Assembly (NCBI RefSeq): GCF_036324505.1
Contig: NC_086366.1
Coordinates: forward strand, 14,673,427 to 14,737,426
From: Eleginops maclovinus
Taxonomy: Eukaryota; Chordata; Actinopteri; Perciformes; Eleginopidae
Direction: 5' to 3'
Length of the DNA: 64,000 nucleotides
How positions within the stretch are numbered: position 1 is the first letter of the stretch; each line of letters opens with the position of its first letter. The translations under genes and the position numbers were made by a program. Positions 29,178 to 42,493 of this stretch are shown here, in pieces. The notes below the pieces were generated by a model. It saw only the letters and a list, made by a program, of their open reading frames with translations. It made no database searches and was not told the origin of the DNA.

Positions 29178-31329
29178 TACATGTATGTGTGCATTAGTAT
29201 AATGTGTACCTGCCTACAAGCAAGAAGTGGAAAAAGAGTTAGGACCTCCCTCTAGGAGTGCACAGACTATATTTCTTTTGCAAATGAAAATGGAGTGGGC
29301 CTGCCACTGGTGTTTTACTGTAGAGAGAAAGGCATGAGGTTCAAATCATATATAGGACTAGATCACAGTCATAGTGAAAAATATATGCATTTAATATTCA
29401 TAGCTGCTTGTGCATTTCATAAGTACCCTGCGAAATGACAGGACTTCACACGGTTATAACTGCCAGCTATTGTTTAGCTTACAGCGTGGAATAGAGGGAC
29501 ACAGGATAGCACTCACCATTAGTGCAGCTGCTCTTTTTCTACTTACGGTGCTGTTGTGATAAGTAAGCTGGTTCTGACAGTGTACAGCAAATGCACTACA
29601 ATGTGTGGCTGCAATTAATGATTGTGTGTTAATTCTGTTGATTATTTAAACAGAAAACTCCCCTAACACACTATGGGAGCGAGGGAAAACAAAGCTCACC
29701 AGAACCTGTCAGACCCGCCGGATGTGGGTCGACTTGTGTATTACTCACTATCTTTCGTAAAGTTCGACCAAAGTAAAACTCAAATTCTATTTAATTAAAA
29801 ATAATTTACTGTAGAGCAAAAGGAAAACATTAAGCCTACTTAATGTTCATATTTTAAGGGTCTTAAACCAATAAATGTTAGGCATAAATTGTTAATATTC
29901 TTTTGACAGAAGCACTAGTCAAATAATAGTTGTTTTAGTAACAAACCTTATTGGCCACACATATATTTATCTAATGTTAACCCTCTCTGCTACGTACATC
30001 CCTAACATTAGCCCTCGATGGGTGTATTAACACACAGGTTAAGACCAAACAAACTCATATTGATGATATGTTTATGTCAGTAATGTCTTTATTGTGAACT
30101 ATGAACAGATGAGAAATATATAAATGAGTGTTTTTGAACAGGTTAGATTAAAACAGTCAAAACTTTTGTCATGTTAACATGCACACAGTGGAAGACCATG
30201 CCACTCCACACTGACTAACACGTGCACACCTCAGCGTTGATGGTTTTCACGTGGAGCAGAGAAAAAGAGCACTCAGCACGTCCCAGGTTATTCAGTCTGT
30301 CTGCCTCTCTTTACCTTCCATACATATGGATGACCAACTTTTGTCTGTGCTCCTCCAATACAAACACAGTCTCTTTGACTGGCTTAATCTCTGCCTTTTC
30401 CTCTCATCTTCTTCCTCTCCTTATTCCTCCTTTACCACCTCTCTCACATGCAGCTCCTCTGCTGGGTTTTTCCAGACATTTCGTTTTTCATTGTTTGCCT
30501 TTTGGTGAGGTGATACATGACACATTGTGGAGTCTAGCCACCCTGGGGGAATAATAGGAGAGGAGAAGCAGGAGTCAGTGAGCCAGGGAAACACAGAGAG
30601 ACTGAAACACGGTGAGACAAAGATGTAAAAGTGAAAAGGAGAGATAGTCATCAAAATAAATACAATAAAAGAGAGCCTGAGAAAGGTATAGAAAACAGAG
30701 AGAAAAGTAGGGCAGCAGTAGTCATGGAAGGGGGTAAAGAAAAACGAGAAATTGAAATACAAAAGGTCAGATAAAAGTAACTGAAATAGACAGAGAGAGG
30801 ATAATAAATCATATGTTAAGAAGAGAAGGAGAGAACAGGAACGAATAAGGAGAGGAAATGGGCAGGAAGCGGGGGTTGGCATAAAGAAGTGTTGTGTTTA
30901 ATCAAACAAAAAAATCTGGGAATACTGAGAGGTGGAGGGAAAGAGCAGAGAGGGATGAAAGGGTTCTGATGCCATAATGAATAATTCAATTCCAAAAACG
31001 AAGGAATCAGCAAAATAAAGCTTTCTCTCTACATCAACAAGAACACTCATGTGCATACAATGCATATACTGCTGACGTTTGGTTCGTTGGACAACTTCTT
31101 CCCGGCTAATTTCCGTGCCACTAGAAGATTTTATTATTGTGTCGAATAGGTCAGTATCCCCTTTATGTGAATGTGTGTTGCAAAATGTAAGGTTGGATGA
31201 TTAAATGTACACATTTACCTCTGGTACCACATGTGGCCCTACAACAGGTCCCAACCTGACTTTCATTTGAATCTTTCAGTGTCACGGCCCCCTGCTGCGT
31301 TTCTCCCGTGGCTTTCTTCTCTGTGGTCA

Positions 31330-31343
31330 GTTACTATAGCAAC
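31330..31343. promoter_or_regulatory. Candidate RFX X-box
   Basis: GTTACTATAGCAAC is a near-palindromic match to the RFX X-box pattern GTTNCCATGGNAAC, differing only by C/T and G/A at the inner positions. It lies in a locally GC-richer patch. The match is sequence-only and a chance hit is possible. Confidence 0.35.
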
Positions 31344-34293
31344 ACCCAACAGCAGACGAAGATTACTGAACAGCAAAGAAAGAAGTACAGGGGGATGTGG
31401 GTCAAAAAGCAGAGCTGGCCAAAAAATCTAGGGACCACCCCTCTTGTATAATGATTTTTTAAGATCAATAAAATAAGTATTAAAAAGACAGGGAAGGCAT
31501 TCTGTCTATTAAGACCAAGTACATTCTTGAAATTAAAACGTGTGTATGTGCATCAGTTGTTAAAGATGGCACTTACACACCAATTATAACCTTATCCCAT
31601 ATTTTCAAACAAGTGGGCCCCTCCCTTTGGTTGTTGATTAATTTGTTGATTTGTGTCTGGAATGTGGCAAATAACCTAACATGTAAACATTTACCACAGT
31701 TTGCTACTTCAACAAGAAAAGCTAAAACAACACGTAAAGCAGTTTGCAGAGAGGGGAGTAGTAAACGATTTCTTTGCTGATACATTTGTTTCTATCAAAA
31801 TCTGGCATGGAATAAAATCCACATTTGTTTATGTTCAGCTTTATCGACGTACAGCTGTCAGTACACGCGTTAAATGTTGAGTTTTGGTAATGTTGAAAGT
31901 GCAACGCTACGTGATTACTGACCCTCTCCTTTTTACAGCTTCATCCCTCCATCCGTCTTGCCTGCACTCACCTCATCCTCTCCCCTGCTGGCTTTTCATT
32001 TATCCCTTAATATAAATCCTGGGTTATGGTGCCTCATAAACAGGTCAAGTTTTACCAAACTAGAACTACAACATACTTGCAACTGTGAACATACACAACA
32101 ATTAAAGGAGAAACAATCTATAAATCAAAAACACTCGTCCTTTCATCAAAAAAGCGCATTCTGCATCATTCAATTTCCTATGATTAGTAGTTTGTATGAG
32201 TGCAATGAGTATTGGTCCACTTATAACCTAAGCACTGTTTTTTTTACACCAAGGGTGACATTCAATTGATCAGTACGTGCCACGTCCTGCACTGTGGACA
32301 TTAGAGCCAGCAAACAGCCCTCGTCAATCAGAAGGGGCTAAAACTAACCCTACGTTTACAGCGTCTTCACACAATCCTATTATCTCATTCCTCACCTTTA
32401 GAGCTGTGACTTTACCATCATCACCTCCTCTCTTGTGCTTTCTGTCTCATCCGCTCTTTCTAAAAACGAACCTACTTAAAAAAGAAAACTTGTTCTTCCC
32501 CTTTCTTCCCTCTCCCTTTGTCTCTCCTGCCTCTCTGTTTCTACCACAGATTGCCCTCTGCCCATCACCAGACCTCTCTGTCTTCCCACCTGTCTGCCTG
32601 TCCTGCCCTCATTTCTCTCTCGGCATATCTCCACCCATCATTCTTTTCACCCCAAACAACTTGCCTGTTTCCCTCCCTTCCTACTGATGGATAGATTTTG
32701 TCTTCACACTTCACATCTCATCGGCCTCATTTCAAGGTGAAGTTTAGAAGCAATAGATAATTTTCCAATCCGGCAGCTAATTCAAATGATTAATAATGTA
32801 TTATTGATGAAGCAGTCAGGCTATACCCGCCTTTAGTCTTGATGTTCATCTTTTAACAAATCAGGAAGGTTTGAAAGCAGGATATGTAAAGGTCGAACAA
32901 ATAATTTCCCACACACAAACACACATTTTCAATTCGTTCAGCTGACAATTGTATTCAAAAGCGACCATGACGTATAAACTCAGAACAGCAACAAACGTGT
33001 ATAGATCTGGTCTCTCAAGGTAAGGGGAAACCATTGTAACTGCTAGTGCATAACCATCAAATGGCCTAACATGTGAATGCTGTATTTATTTATTAGTTTG
33101 GAGTGTTTGGATAGATGGACTGGGGTGAGAGATGGGAGGAGAGATGACGGACCAGCTGAGGGGAAAGTGTTACACGGTGCAGTGAGGGGAATGGAGACAG
33201 GTAGCAGTTTGGGTTGCTGGTGATTGATTGATGTTCAGGGCAGAGGGAGATTAAAGCAGAGCCACGAGGCCACCTTGGACAACACACAGAAGGACAACTG
33301 AAGGGTGGGAGACAAAACAAAGCAGGAGGGAAATAGATAGAAGTAGTAGATATATAAAACTTGTAAAAAGGAATGGGCAAGGAAGTCTGTAGTAAGATTG
33401 TAAAAAATGTAAAGTAAGCCAATTTCTATTTTGCCTGATATATTTCCAAAGAATAGATGTGTATGATATATACCATTATTCACATGAATCAAATGTTCAG
33501 GTGAAAATTGAACTTGTGATTTGTCGTGTGGTTGGGTGCGGTTAATACTGGTATTTTGAGTTACTGTAGACTGTGGTTGTGCTTACATTCTATGTAGCCT
33601 TTGCTTTTCTACTAATGTGAATATAACTGTAAATTTGTCAAACGGACTATTTTCTTCTATTTAATGACTCTTCTTGTTTGGATCCATGTGCTGACCAGTG
33701 ATATATTACCCACCTGGTTTGATGTTTCATCCAAACAGTTAAGGATGGAGAAAGGGGAAGGGTGAGTGTAAGGGAATACAGGTGATAGGCTACGTTTGGA
33801 TGGAAAGAAAAAAGACACAAAACCAAATCGGAAATAGTGATGAAGAAGGGAAAGAGGGAAGCAAAAAAGAAAGAGAAAGAAAAAGTAATGCCGGTGAAAA
33901 ACACTGAAGGATATGGGAGCAGAGGGAGCTGTACAAAGAATTAAATTATAGCATGTAAGAAAAGGAAATGTAGAGGCCGGGGGGGAGTATAATGGAAGTG
34001 CAGATGAAGCAAAAAGGAAATACGTAAAAGTATACAAAGACCAATCATGTATAGGTAGTGTAGAGAGGGAATAATGGAAAGGATTGTTAAAATATGACGT
34101 TACGAAAAAAAAAGTTCAGGTTGGACTTACAGTAGAGTTGGCTGTAAGGAAAGGTTTTAGAGGAAACTGAGGGAGGGTGATAGTGGGAGAGGAAAGGAAT
34201 GAGCTTGATGGGCAGAGAAAGGAGGTTCAATGGGCCAAAACGCAGCCACTGAAAAGCCCATCTCACTCTCAGTAGGGAACTACTTACAGGTGG

Positions 34294-34464
<171 letters not shown>

Positions 34465-34823
34465 TCTCAAGCAGAGTCTGTGCTATGTTTCAGTGCCAGT
34501 CTCTCTGTGCATGTCTCGGTTGTAGCTGAGCTGAGAGTTCAGCGCTGTGGATAACAACCCTCTGTGAGACCACACGAGCCAAAAGAGATGTGAGGATAAG
34601 TGAGAGTATGTGTGTATTTTGTTATGTGACAACCCTTAAAGGAAGTGTGCACAACTGCACATTTCCATTTGCAATTACTGTGTAGTTACTGTGAAGGAAA
34701 TAGTATAACTATATCTCTTTGCGTTGATTTTCCATTGTGTAATAAAGTCAACTCTGACTTCAGTGTGACTGCAGATGTTCAATTTAATCATTTGTTTCAA
34801 GACTATTCTGAAGATGCAAAATA

Positions 34824-35863
34824 CACTGCCCGGCCAAAAAAAAGGTCACCACCTGGATTTAACTTAGCAAATAGGTAAGAGGCTCCCATTGGATAATTAC
34901 TGCATGGGTGATTATGTTTCAGCTGGCAACAAGTTATTTAACCCTAACTGATACAGTGAGTAGCTTCTCATTTGTTAAACAGTCATGCCGAAAGACATAT
35001 CCTGTGGTCGTGTAAAATCTGTTTCAGACGGGTCAAATTATTGGCATGCATCAAGCAGAGAAACAAGAAGATTTCTGAACAGTCCAACGCATTATTAAAA
35101 ACTGGAAGGACAGTGGGGAAACATCATCTTCTAGGAAGGAATGTGGTCGCAAAAAAATCTTGAATGATTTTGATCGGCGATCACTGAAACGTTTGCTGAA
35201 TCAAATCGTAGAAAAACAACAGTAGAACTTATGGCTATGTTTAATAGTGAAAGTAAGAGGATTTCCACATGCACAATACGAAGGGAACTCAAGGGATTGG
35301 AACTAAACAGTTGTGTAGTTGTAAGAAAATCACTTCAGTCAGTGAGGGTAATTGGAAAAAACAAGCCTGTAGGGGCAGTGCTACGACCTGGGGTTGCTGC
35401 AGTTGGTCTGGTTTAGGTTCAGCAACGTCATGTGCCCAAAGAATGAGGTCAGCGGACTTCCTGAATATACTGAATGACCAGGTTATTCCATCAATGGATT
35501 TTTTCTTCCCTGATGGCACGGGCATGTTCCAAGATGACCATGCCAGGATCCATCGAGCTCAAATTGTGAAAGAGGTTCAGGGAGTATGAGACATCATTTT
35601 CACACATGGATTGGCCCCCACAGAGTCCAGACCTGAACCCGATTGAGAATCTTTGGAATGTGCTGGAGAAGACTTTGCGCAGTGGTCCGAATCTCCCGTC
35701 ATCAATACAAGATCTGGGCGAAAAATTAATGCATGGACAGAAATAAATGTTGTGACATTGCAGAAGCTTGTGGAAACGATGCCACAGCGAATGCGTGCCA
35801 TAATCAAAGCTAAAGGCGGTCCAACAAATATTAAAGTGTGACATTTTTTTGGGCCAGGCAGTG
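34824..35863 (+). mobile_element. Tc1-like DNA transposon, decayed
   Basis: A 1040-bp element flanked by TA on both sides (34822-34823 and 35864-35865). The left end is CACTGCCCGGCCAAAAAAAA followed by GGTCACC, and the right end reverse-complements to CACTGCCTGGCCCAAAAAAA. The interior carries a broken transposase gene (see the separate entry). Tc1-family elements are usually 1.3-1.6 kb, so this copy is short, which agrees with an internal deletion in the coding part. It shares ends with the MITE at 2313-2430. Confidence 0.95.
34985..35840 (+). pseudogene. Tc1-type transposase remnant
   Basis: It starts MPKDISCGRVKSVSDG and continues with stops and at least three frame changes. Recognisable pieces are [18 protein letters not shown] and [12 protein letters not shown] (DNA-binding region), then [40 protein letters not shown] and FQDDHARIH (second catalytic Asp), then in another frame [17 protein letters not shown] (third acidic catalytic residue), and finally TMPQRMRAIIKAKGGP. 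The segment expected between RRELKGL and the GCCSW block, which carries the first catalytic Asp in this family, is missing. The gene cannot make an active transposase. Confidence 0.93.
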
Positions 35864-36888
35864 TATGACATTTATGCAAATGCATGAATAAGTCTAAACA
35901 TGAAAACAATAACTACAGCAACATTGAAATCATGTAGTTTGAGGTATTTTACATAAACACAATAATAAAAAAACACCATTATCTGCTTTAGAGGCTCATG
36001 AGAGAGTGCTGCCTGTCAAGGATGAAATAACCACCCTCTGCAGTGGCCTGGAGTTTGGAGGAATTTATATGCTGTGATGTACTACATCTGTTTTATGATC
36101 TGACATTTGTTTTATATGCTGTCGCATTTCAGCATGAGGTCATGATGTGTGATTACTACTGCAGCACAACTTCAGAAAACCGGCTTTTGTAAATAGGAGT
36201 CAGGTAAGTACACAGTATGTGATACAAGTTCACAAACCTCTGAATGATCCCTTTAATATTTAGAAGTGCTGCATAAGGTATTTAGATTAATGTATGTTTA
36301 GAAGTACTTCAATTTATTGCTCAGGGCTGAGTTTGGAGTGTAAGACAAGAGATTTATGTAGTGTGCAATGGCCCTTTAATTCTGAACTCGGTGCAACCCA
36401 TCTCACCCTCACAACCTCTCTTCATTATCATTACGGGCACTCTGCCAACACCACCTGCTATGTGTAAGTGGCCCATATCCTGCTGCATTACAGTAAAGAA
36501 TATAATCTCTGGTGTAATTGCTACTCTGGTGAATGTCAATATTGCAATATTCTATTACAGAGGAGGCAAAAAGCCAATAGAAGGTCATTCTTGGAACACT
36601 TGCTGCCCTATTTTGGATAAATCCTCAACAGGCATATGAATTTGGATTGGAAATGTATATTTTGAGTCAGTGAATGGGTCATTCTAATGCAGTGGACATT
36701 GTACATCAGCTTCATTGTGTCCATGGTGAAGGGCTTGCACATCTGTGTTCATGTGTGCTGTGAATTACATTATTGTCTGCCTTTTAGAGAGCAGGCAGGT
36801 TAGTTGGCTGCCGTGTCTCAGCCGGTGCTCCTCACTGATAAGCTCTACTGCTTATCTCAATGAATGATTGAGCTGCATGTATTTGTGC

Positions 36889-36894
<6 letters not shown>

Positions 36895-36971
<77 letters not shown>
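36895..36971. repeat. (GA)n microsatellite
   Basis: 77 bp of uninterrupted GA. Confidence 0.98.
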
Positions 36972-36973
<2 letters not shown>

Positions 36974-38878
36974 CCGGATTTGCAGCCACTCTTGGATGTT
37001 GTTAATATAGAAGAGTAATTTTGTGAGAGCAAAATTGGATTTTAATATTTACAATCCAAGTGTCATAGTGGAAATATGTTTCTATCCTATTGAAGGTAAT
37101 ATATGGTGCATATGAAGTGAGTGAGTGAGTGTCTGTGTCTGTACCAAAAATAAGGTGTTATTGCTTACCTCATGTCTTAAATATGTAGACATATTTTATT
37201 GTTGAATTATCAGTTTGTACATTTTGTCATTAGACAAATAGACTATTTACAGTATAACGCTGAGTATAATCGTTCAGCCAACTCGACAGTTCTCGTCCGC
37301 TGTGCAAAGCGCTTTAGCATCTTTGCACTCACTCTTGAGTTTTAAGGCCACAGCTTTGATTTTTATGTCAGCCATCACTGTATTTACTCTCTGTTAAATC
37401 GTTTTCCTACTGGAGATGGCTCTTATTCTCTTCAAATGGGAGATAAGTGCCCATAATGTGACTGTTCACACACAATTTGTACGCTTCCTGAAGTTACCAA
37501 TGATCCAGAGGAATACACACAGTTAAAAACATATTTGCAGACATATTGAAACAATGGATGATCTCTAAACCTTGGGTAAAAATTCTCCCCGGATCAGTGG
37601 TTGGCTAAGAGAGTAGTGATTTATACAAGACTAGCATTGTTTCAGAAACTCACAATGAGATATTGTGTATCTGACCTTGTGCCATCTGCAGGATGCATCC
37701 CTAGGTAGCTCACACATTTTTGACATCCACTCGCACTGACAACCATGAGACCTGATATGTGTTGATCTAATGACTAATTCCAGCCAGTTGCTGGGAAAGG
37801 GTTCCCTGTTTCTTATCAGTTCAGGACAGATGAGGTAATATGGATGAAAATTGCCTCACACAATTACCACCAGGATTGTTATCAGTGTATTATTAGTCTA
37901 TTAGTCATGCAGCATGATGCTGGAGTTAATGAAACAGGGGCTGAGATGTGCAAAGATGGGCAATAGGACAGCAGCCAGCATCGAGTTATTCTCAGTAAAT
38001 GTGGGGTTAGCTAAGGTGTTCCAAGCTAAACTATTGCTCCCATCACCTCAATTAAAAAAAGAAAAATCACTGTGGCTGTACTAAAATGAATCACAGTTAT
38101 CGCTTTCTCCTTCTTTGTCCAATCACTCTACCATTCTCACTGTGAAGCAGACAGGCACACAAACACAGAGAAAAAAGGCGACTGGCATCTCTAATCCTGT
38201 AAAAGCAGCAGCAGGAGGCAGAAAGCCTTGTGACGGGAGTGTTGGAAAGAGAAAGCTCGCCTGCAGCGATGTCTCTGCTTTTGGATACACTCGGCTGGTA
38301 GAGAATCATGCATCTACACACACTATGTGCACACACATTATGCTGGGAAACCATGCGACATGCACACGCTCACACACACCACAGCATTGGGGTTTCGATA
38401 TTCTCTGCCTGCTGTCCCACCTGGATGCTCATAGAGCCTGAGGAGCATGGAAAATAAAAGCGGTGAGCAGTGAAAACCATTTCACCTCACTGTGGGAGGG
38501 GGTGACAGGGCTCAGCTAGCACACACAGGGGCAGTGACAGGTACGCAGACACACACGCAGATACACACTGAGTGGCATGTGAGCAAACCAAAGGATCTGA
38601 CAGACCCTGCATTGCGGTGACACTCTGTTTAGAAAAGTTTGATAATAATCTATGCAACGTGCCCAGTTTTACAGTCTTGTACATGGTGTGCAGTAAATGG
38701 CAATATAAGTCATCCAGTTAAGAGATTTAAATTATAAAAGGGTTCAATTGCTTACAGGTGTTTAATGTCGGTTAAACTCTGATAGGTCTTGAAAGTGTCA
38801 CTCCCCATGCCATGTTTCTTTTTAAATGTAAACTAAAATGTGTTTGTTTGGGGAAGAATTTGCTCTTTTTCTCTTCTT

Positions 38879-38922
38879 TTCCTTCCTTCCTTCCTTCCTT
38901 CCTTCCTTCCTTCCTTCCTTCC
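38879..38922. repeat. (TTCC)n microsatellite
   Basis: Eleven TTCC units. Confidence 0.97.
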
Positions 38923-40125
38923 TGCTTTGAATGTCTCAGTATGGAGCACTGCAAAGTGTGGATATTTCTTTTGAAGCCTGAGGTCTGCAGTTAAAGAATG
39001 CAAGCTGTGCTTTTTGAAGTTTCCAGGTGTCCTCATGGCCATTGAAAGTCAATTGGAATTTAAAGCTGTGAAGTTGCCTTGACTTTTTTCACAATTCTGC
39101 AAGAAAACACCCCAGTTTTACCATCCATGCTGACTAAACTCAGTACATCCAATCTCTGTTGATAATAATCACACTCTCAAAAGTGATATATAAAAAAGTT
39201 TTTGTTTGTAACATAACATGTGAAAACCTGCTCTGTGCAGCCAAACTTTGTTTAAACCCACAGAATGTTCAGTTGAATCCCAACGCTAACAAAGATAAAC
39301 AAAATGTGTCAAACTGGATATAGGGGACACTTACTATATAACATCCATCACCAACACATTTGGGAAAAAAGAGGCAAATTACATGTAAGAACAGACAATA
39401 GTAAATGTGCGACTGTCACACTGAATTTGTTAAGGCCTTTAAGTGCAGTTTTATCCAATCATCAACCCAATAAGGAACAGTGTTAACTGAATGTGTCTCT
39501 CATCGTCGGAGTAAAAGTAGTCAGAAACAGTTTCCCAGGTTACCGCAGGACAAGGATGGGGACGAAGTAAGGATAGGGGAGGAGGGGAAATGAGAAGTCA
39601 TGAGTATAAGCAGAAAAAAAAAGACAAAAAAGAAGACAGGTAAGATGGAAAGTCAATGTTTAAAAGGAGCAACTCAATAGAAGACATTCAACAATACAAA
39701 GGACAAACGGACATGGTTAAGTTAATTGTACAAGGCACGGTTAACAGAAAGTCATTCTAACCTCGTGTCTCTTGTACGAAGATGGGACATGCTCATTTCT
39801 GCAGTGCATAATTATATTCAACAGAACAATTGACAAAAAGTAAATCTGTTCTTCCTATCAGCTGGTTGATGAAAACCTTGCTCCCGTCTGGAGCTTTGAG
39901 GTGTTCAGCTTTACCCTATCGTCTTTTCACACTCTTAATGCTTTCTTTCACTGTCTCAGATTGAAGAAAAAAGAGGAAGGGGGGGTTATGACAGATGGCG
40001 GGGTATTCTTTCCTTTGGGCTATTCCATCCCATTTCTTCTCTACACTGCCTCAAGTGGATCCTTGACCGTCAGAGTCAGAGGATTCTCTTGAAGTCAGAG
40101 AAAGTCCCTCCACAGATACACACCA

Positions 40126-40128
<3 letters not shown>

Positions 40129-40207
<79 letters not shown>
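40129..40207. repeat. (TG)n microsatellite
   Basis: 79 bp of TG. Confidence 0.97.
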
Positions 40208-40211
<4 letters not shown>

Positions 40212-41883
40212 CTTTGTTTGTTTGCTTGTCTATGGATGTGAAAGTTATTACATTTTAAAGTGGAACCTAATGTTTTTGGCAGTATAATGATTATATGGTC
40301 ACATCAGTTATCCTAAATGTCATTCTCCGAAAAGGTTATGTCACTCTCACATCTTCCATCATGCACCTCTCCAACCCCATTCGCCTTACCTCCCATTCCC
40401 AGGCTTATTTCCATTCCTTGCACCATTACCGCTAATACAATGTGAAGTGGCATAATGTCTGGTAAATTAAGACAACGCCGTTGTTGATGACTGTTCCCTG
40501 GCTTGATATGGCTTTAATGGGCTTGTAAATGTGTGTAGTAAATGCTTGTCAGGAACAAAGTGGCTTCTCATCAGGAAAATGTATTTGAAGAGAAGATTTG
40601 TTTCATAGAAACCTGCGTAAACAACCTTAGAATTGGCTTATTATAATAATTTAAAATCCAAGTAAAGCAACCTGCAACAGGACTGATATCAAATCTGACA
40701 TACAAAGGATCAGGAGAAATACAAATATACATTGATTTGAGGAAAAATAATAGTGACTAAGCTAGTTGGATATAAAACAGTTAAAGGGTTAGCTGGGCCG
40801 AGTGAGAAAGAACGTTTTTAAAATAGTTAAAATTGGTACAGCAAAGGCCGATACCCTGCTATGGATCAAACCCCTGAAATTGGATCCTACATTTCCTATA
40901 ATCCAAGTTGATAGCATTTCTTTATTTTCCTGCCTATTAACACCTGTAAATGTGCAGATGTCTCTTACACCCCAGCAGTTTTCAATAAAGGACTTATGTT
41001 ACAAATATGTTTCCTGGCCCCATAAAACAATAACCATGGGGCCGTCATCGGTGATCATTTTTTAAACTTTTCAAAGCTACCGTGAGAATGAAACGTTATC
41101 ATTTATAATCGATTCCACAGGGTGAGTCTTACTGTACTTCTTTTCTTCAACTATTTTGTGCATTATTTATTTGAAGATTTGTACATGAATATAAAGTAGG
41201 CACATTTTTATATAACTTTACATATATTGAGGTCTTTTTCAACATTGTCTAACTGTGTTTTTGATGTCATATAGCAATTGTTTTTATATTCCCATATGGG
41301 CTGACAAATATATAGAAATGACTACATAAATAAGAAGTTTTTCTTCAAGGTAATAAACATGTCATAGACAAAGTGCAGTTAAAACTAATGTAAGTTAAAT
41401 GTGCTGAACTCCAATTTGAAGGGAGAATTAATTATATCTTGACAACACATTTGCAAAATTTTATAGGCTATGGTGTCTTGCAGAAGAGCTAGCAAATTGA
41501 GTGCGGTGTACATGATGATGCAGTGCATTCCCGAGTATGCTGTGATATCTACTGAGTGTGTATCCAGTTGTAACACATTGTGTTGTAACCTCCAAAGTGC
41601 CTTTAAAGGAGAAACAGGGGGCTTAGAAACACCTGGAGCGTGTTTGGCTCTTTAATAGCCAAAGAACATCTACATAAAATTCCAATTACACACACTCATA
41701 AAAACTCACCCAGTCTACAATATATCACCACATCTAAACTAGATTGATGTGGAATGGAAAGGTGGGCATATTTCAAAAGAGCAAGGAGCACCCTAAAACG
41801 GAATGCATCAAACGCTGCCCACCGGCAATTCGCTTCTTGTAATTAGAAGGCGACATTAATGCCATATTAATGAGCATCTGCAA

Positions 41884-42018
<135 letters not shown>

Positions 42019-42176
42019 TAAAGAGAGAGAGTGAAGAAACTGAGAATGACAGAGGTTGATAGTGGAATTAAATCATGACGTAAAATTTATGTCCCAGCCA
42101 TATTTACTGCTTTAATAAGAGTTGGGTAAGCAAAGACAACTGCTGGAGGGCACACAGCCTATGTCAGCAGATATTT

Positions 42177-42179
<3 letters not shown>

Positions 42180-42247
<68 letters not shown>
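42180..42247. repeat. (CA)n microsatellite
   Basis: 68 bp of CA. An imperfect complementary TG array follows about 190 bp downstream. Confidence 0.97.
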
Positions 42248-42250
<3 letters not shown>

Positions 42251-42434
42251 GTTGATGTGACCCGTTTTACATATCAGTCTCTTGAACCATCTAGCAGTCT
42301 TTAAATCTCCCACCTTGGTGAAGCTGACATATTTACACATATAAAGGCATAAGAATGTGTGTGCACGTTCTTACACTCTGCTTAAACCACCCATCTAACA
42401 AGCTATAGTGGTCAACCCTAAAAGGCAAAAGCTG

Positions 42435-42437
<3 letters not shown>

Positions 42438-42465
<28 letters not shown>

Positions 42466-42493
42466 ATTTGTGTGTGTGTGTGTGGGGGGGGGG
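42438..42493. repeat. Imperfect (TG)n plus G10 run
   Basis: TG array with one TGTATTTG interruption, ending in ten consecutive G. Confidence 0.95.

Noticed and set aside
30421..30882. 153-codon minus-strand frame, the longest in the window, rich in Phe, Leu and Ser
   Set aside because: It is the complement of a purine-rich tract. The hydrophobic look follows from base composition, and no membrane protein family is recognisable.
31404..31440. CTGGCCAAAAAATCTAGGGAC resembling the end of a Tc1-like element
   Set aside because: No matching inverted end was found nearby. It may be a solo decayed end but cannot be supported.
32277..32687. 136-codon plus-strand frame rich in Pro, Ser, Leu and Phe
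   Set aside because: It comes from a pyrimidine-rich tract of low complexity and has no domain.
33657..34037. 126-codon minus-strand frame with hydrophobic Phe/Leu/Ser runs
   Set aside because: Same explanation as the frame at 30421-30882: the complement of a purine-rich stretch.
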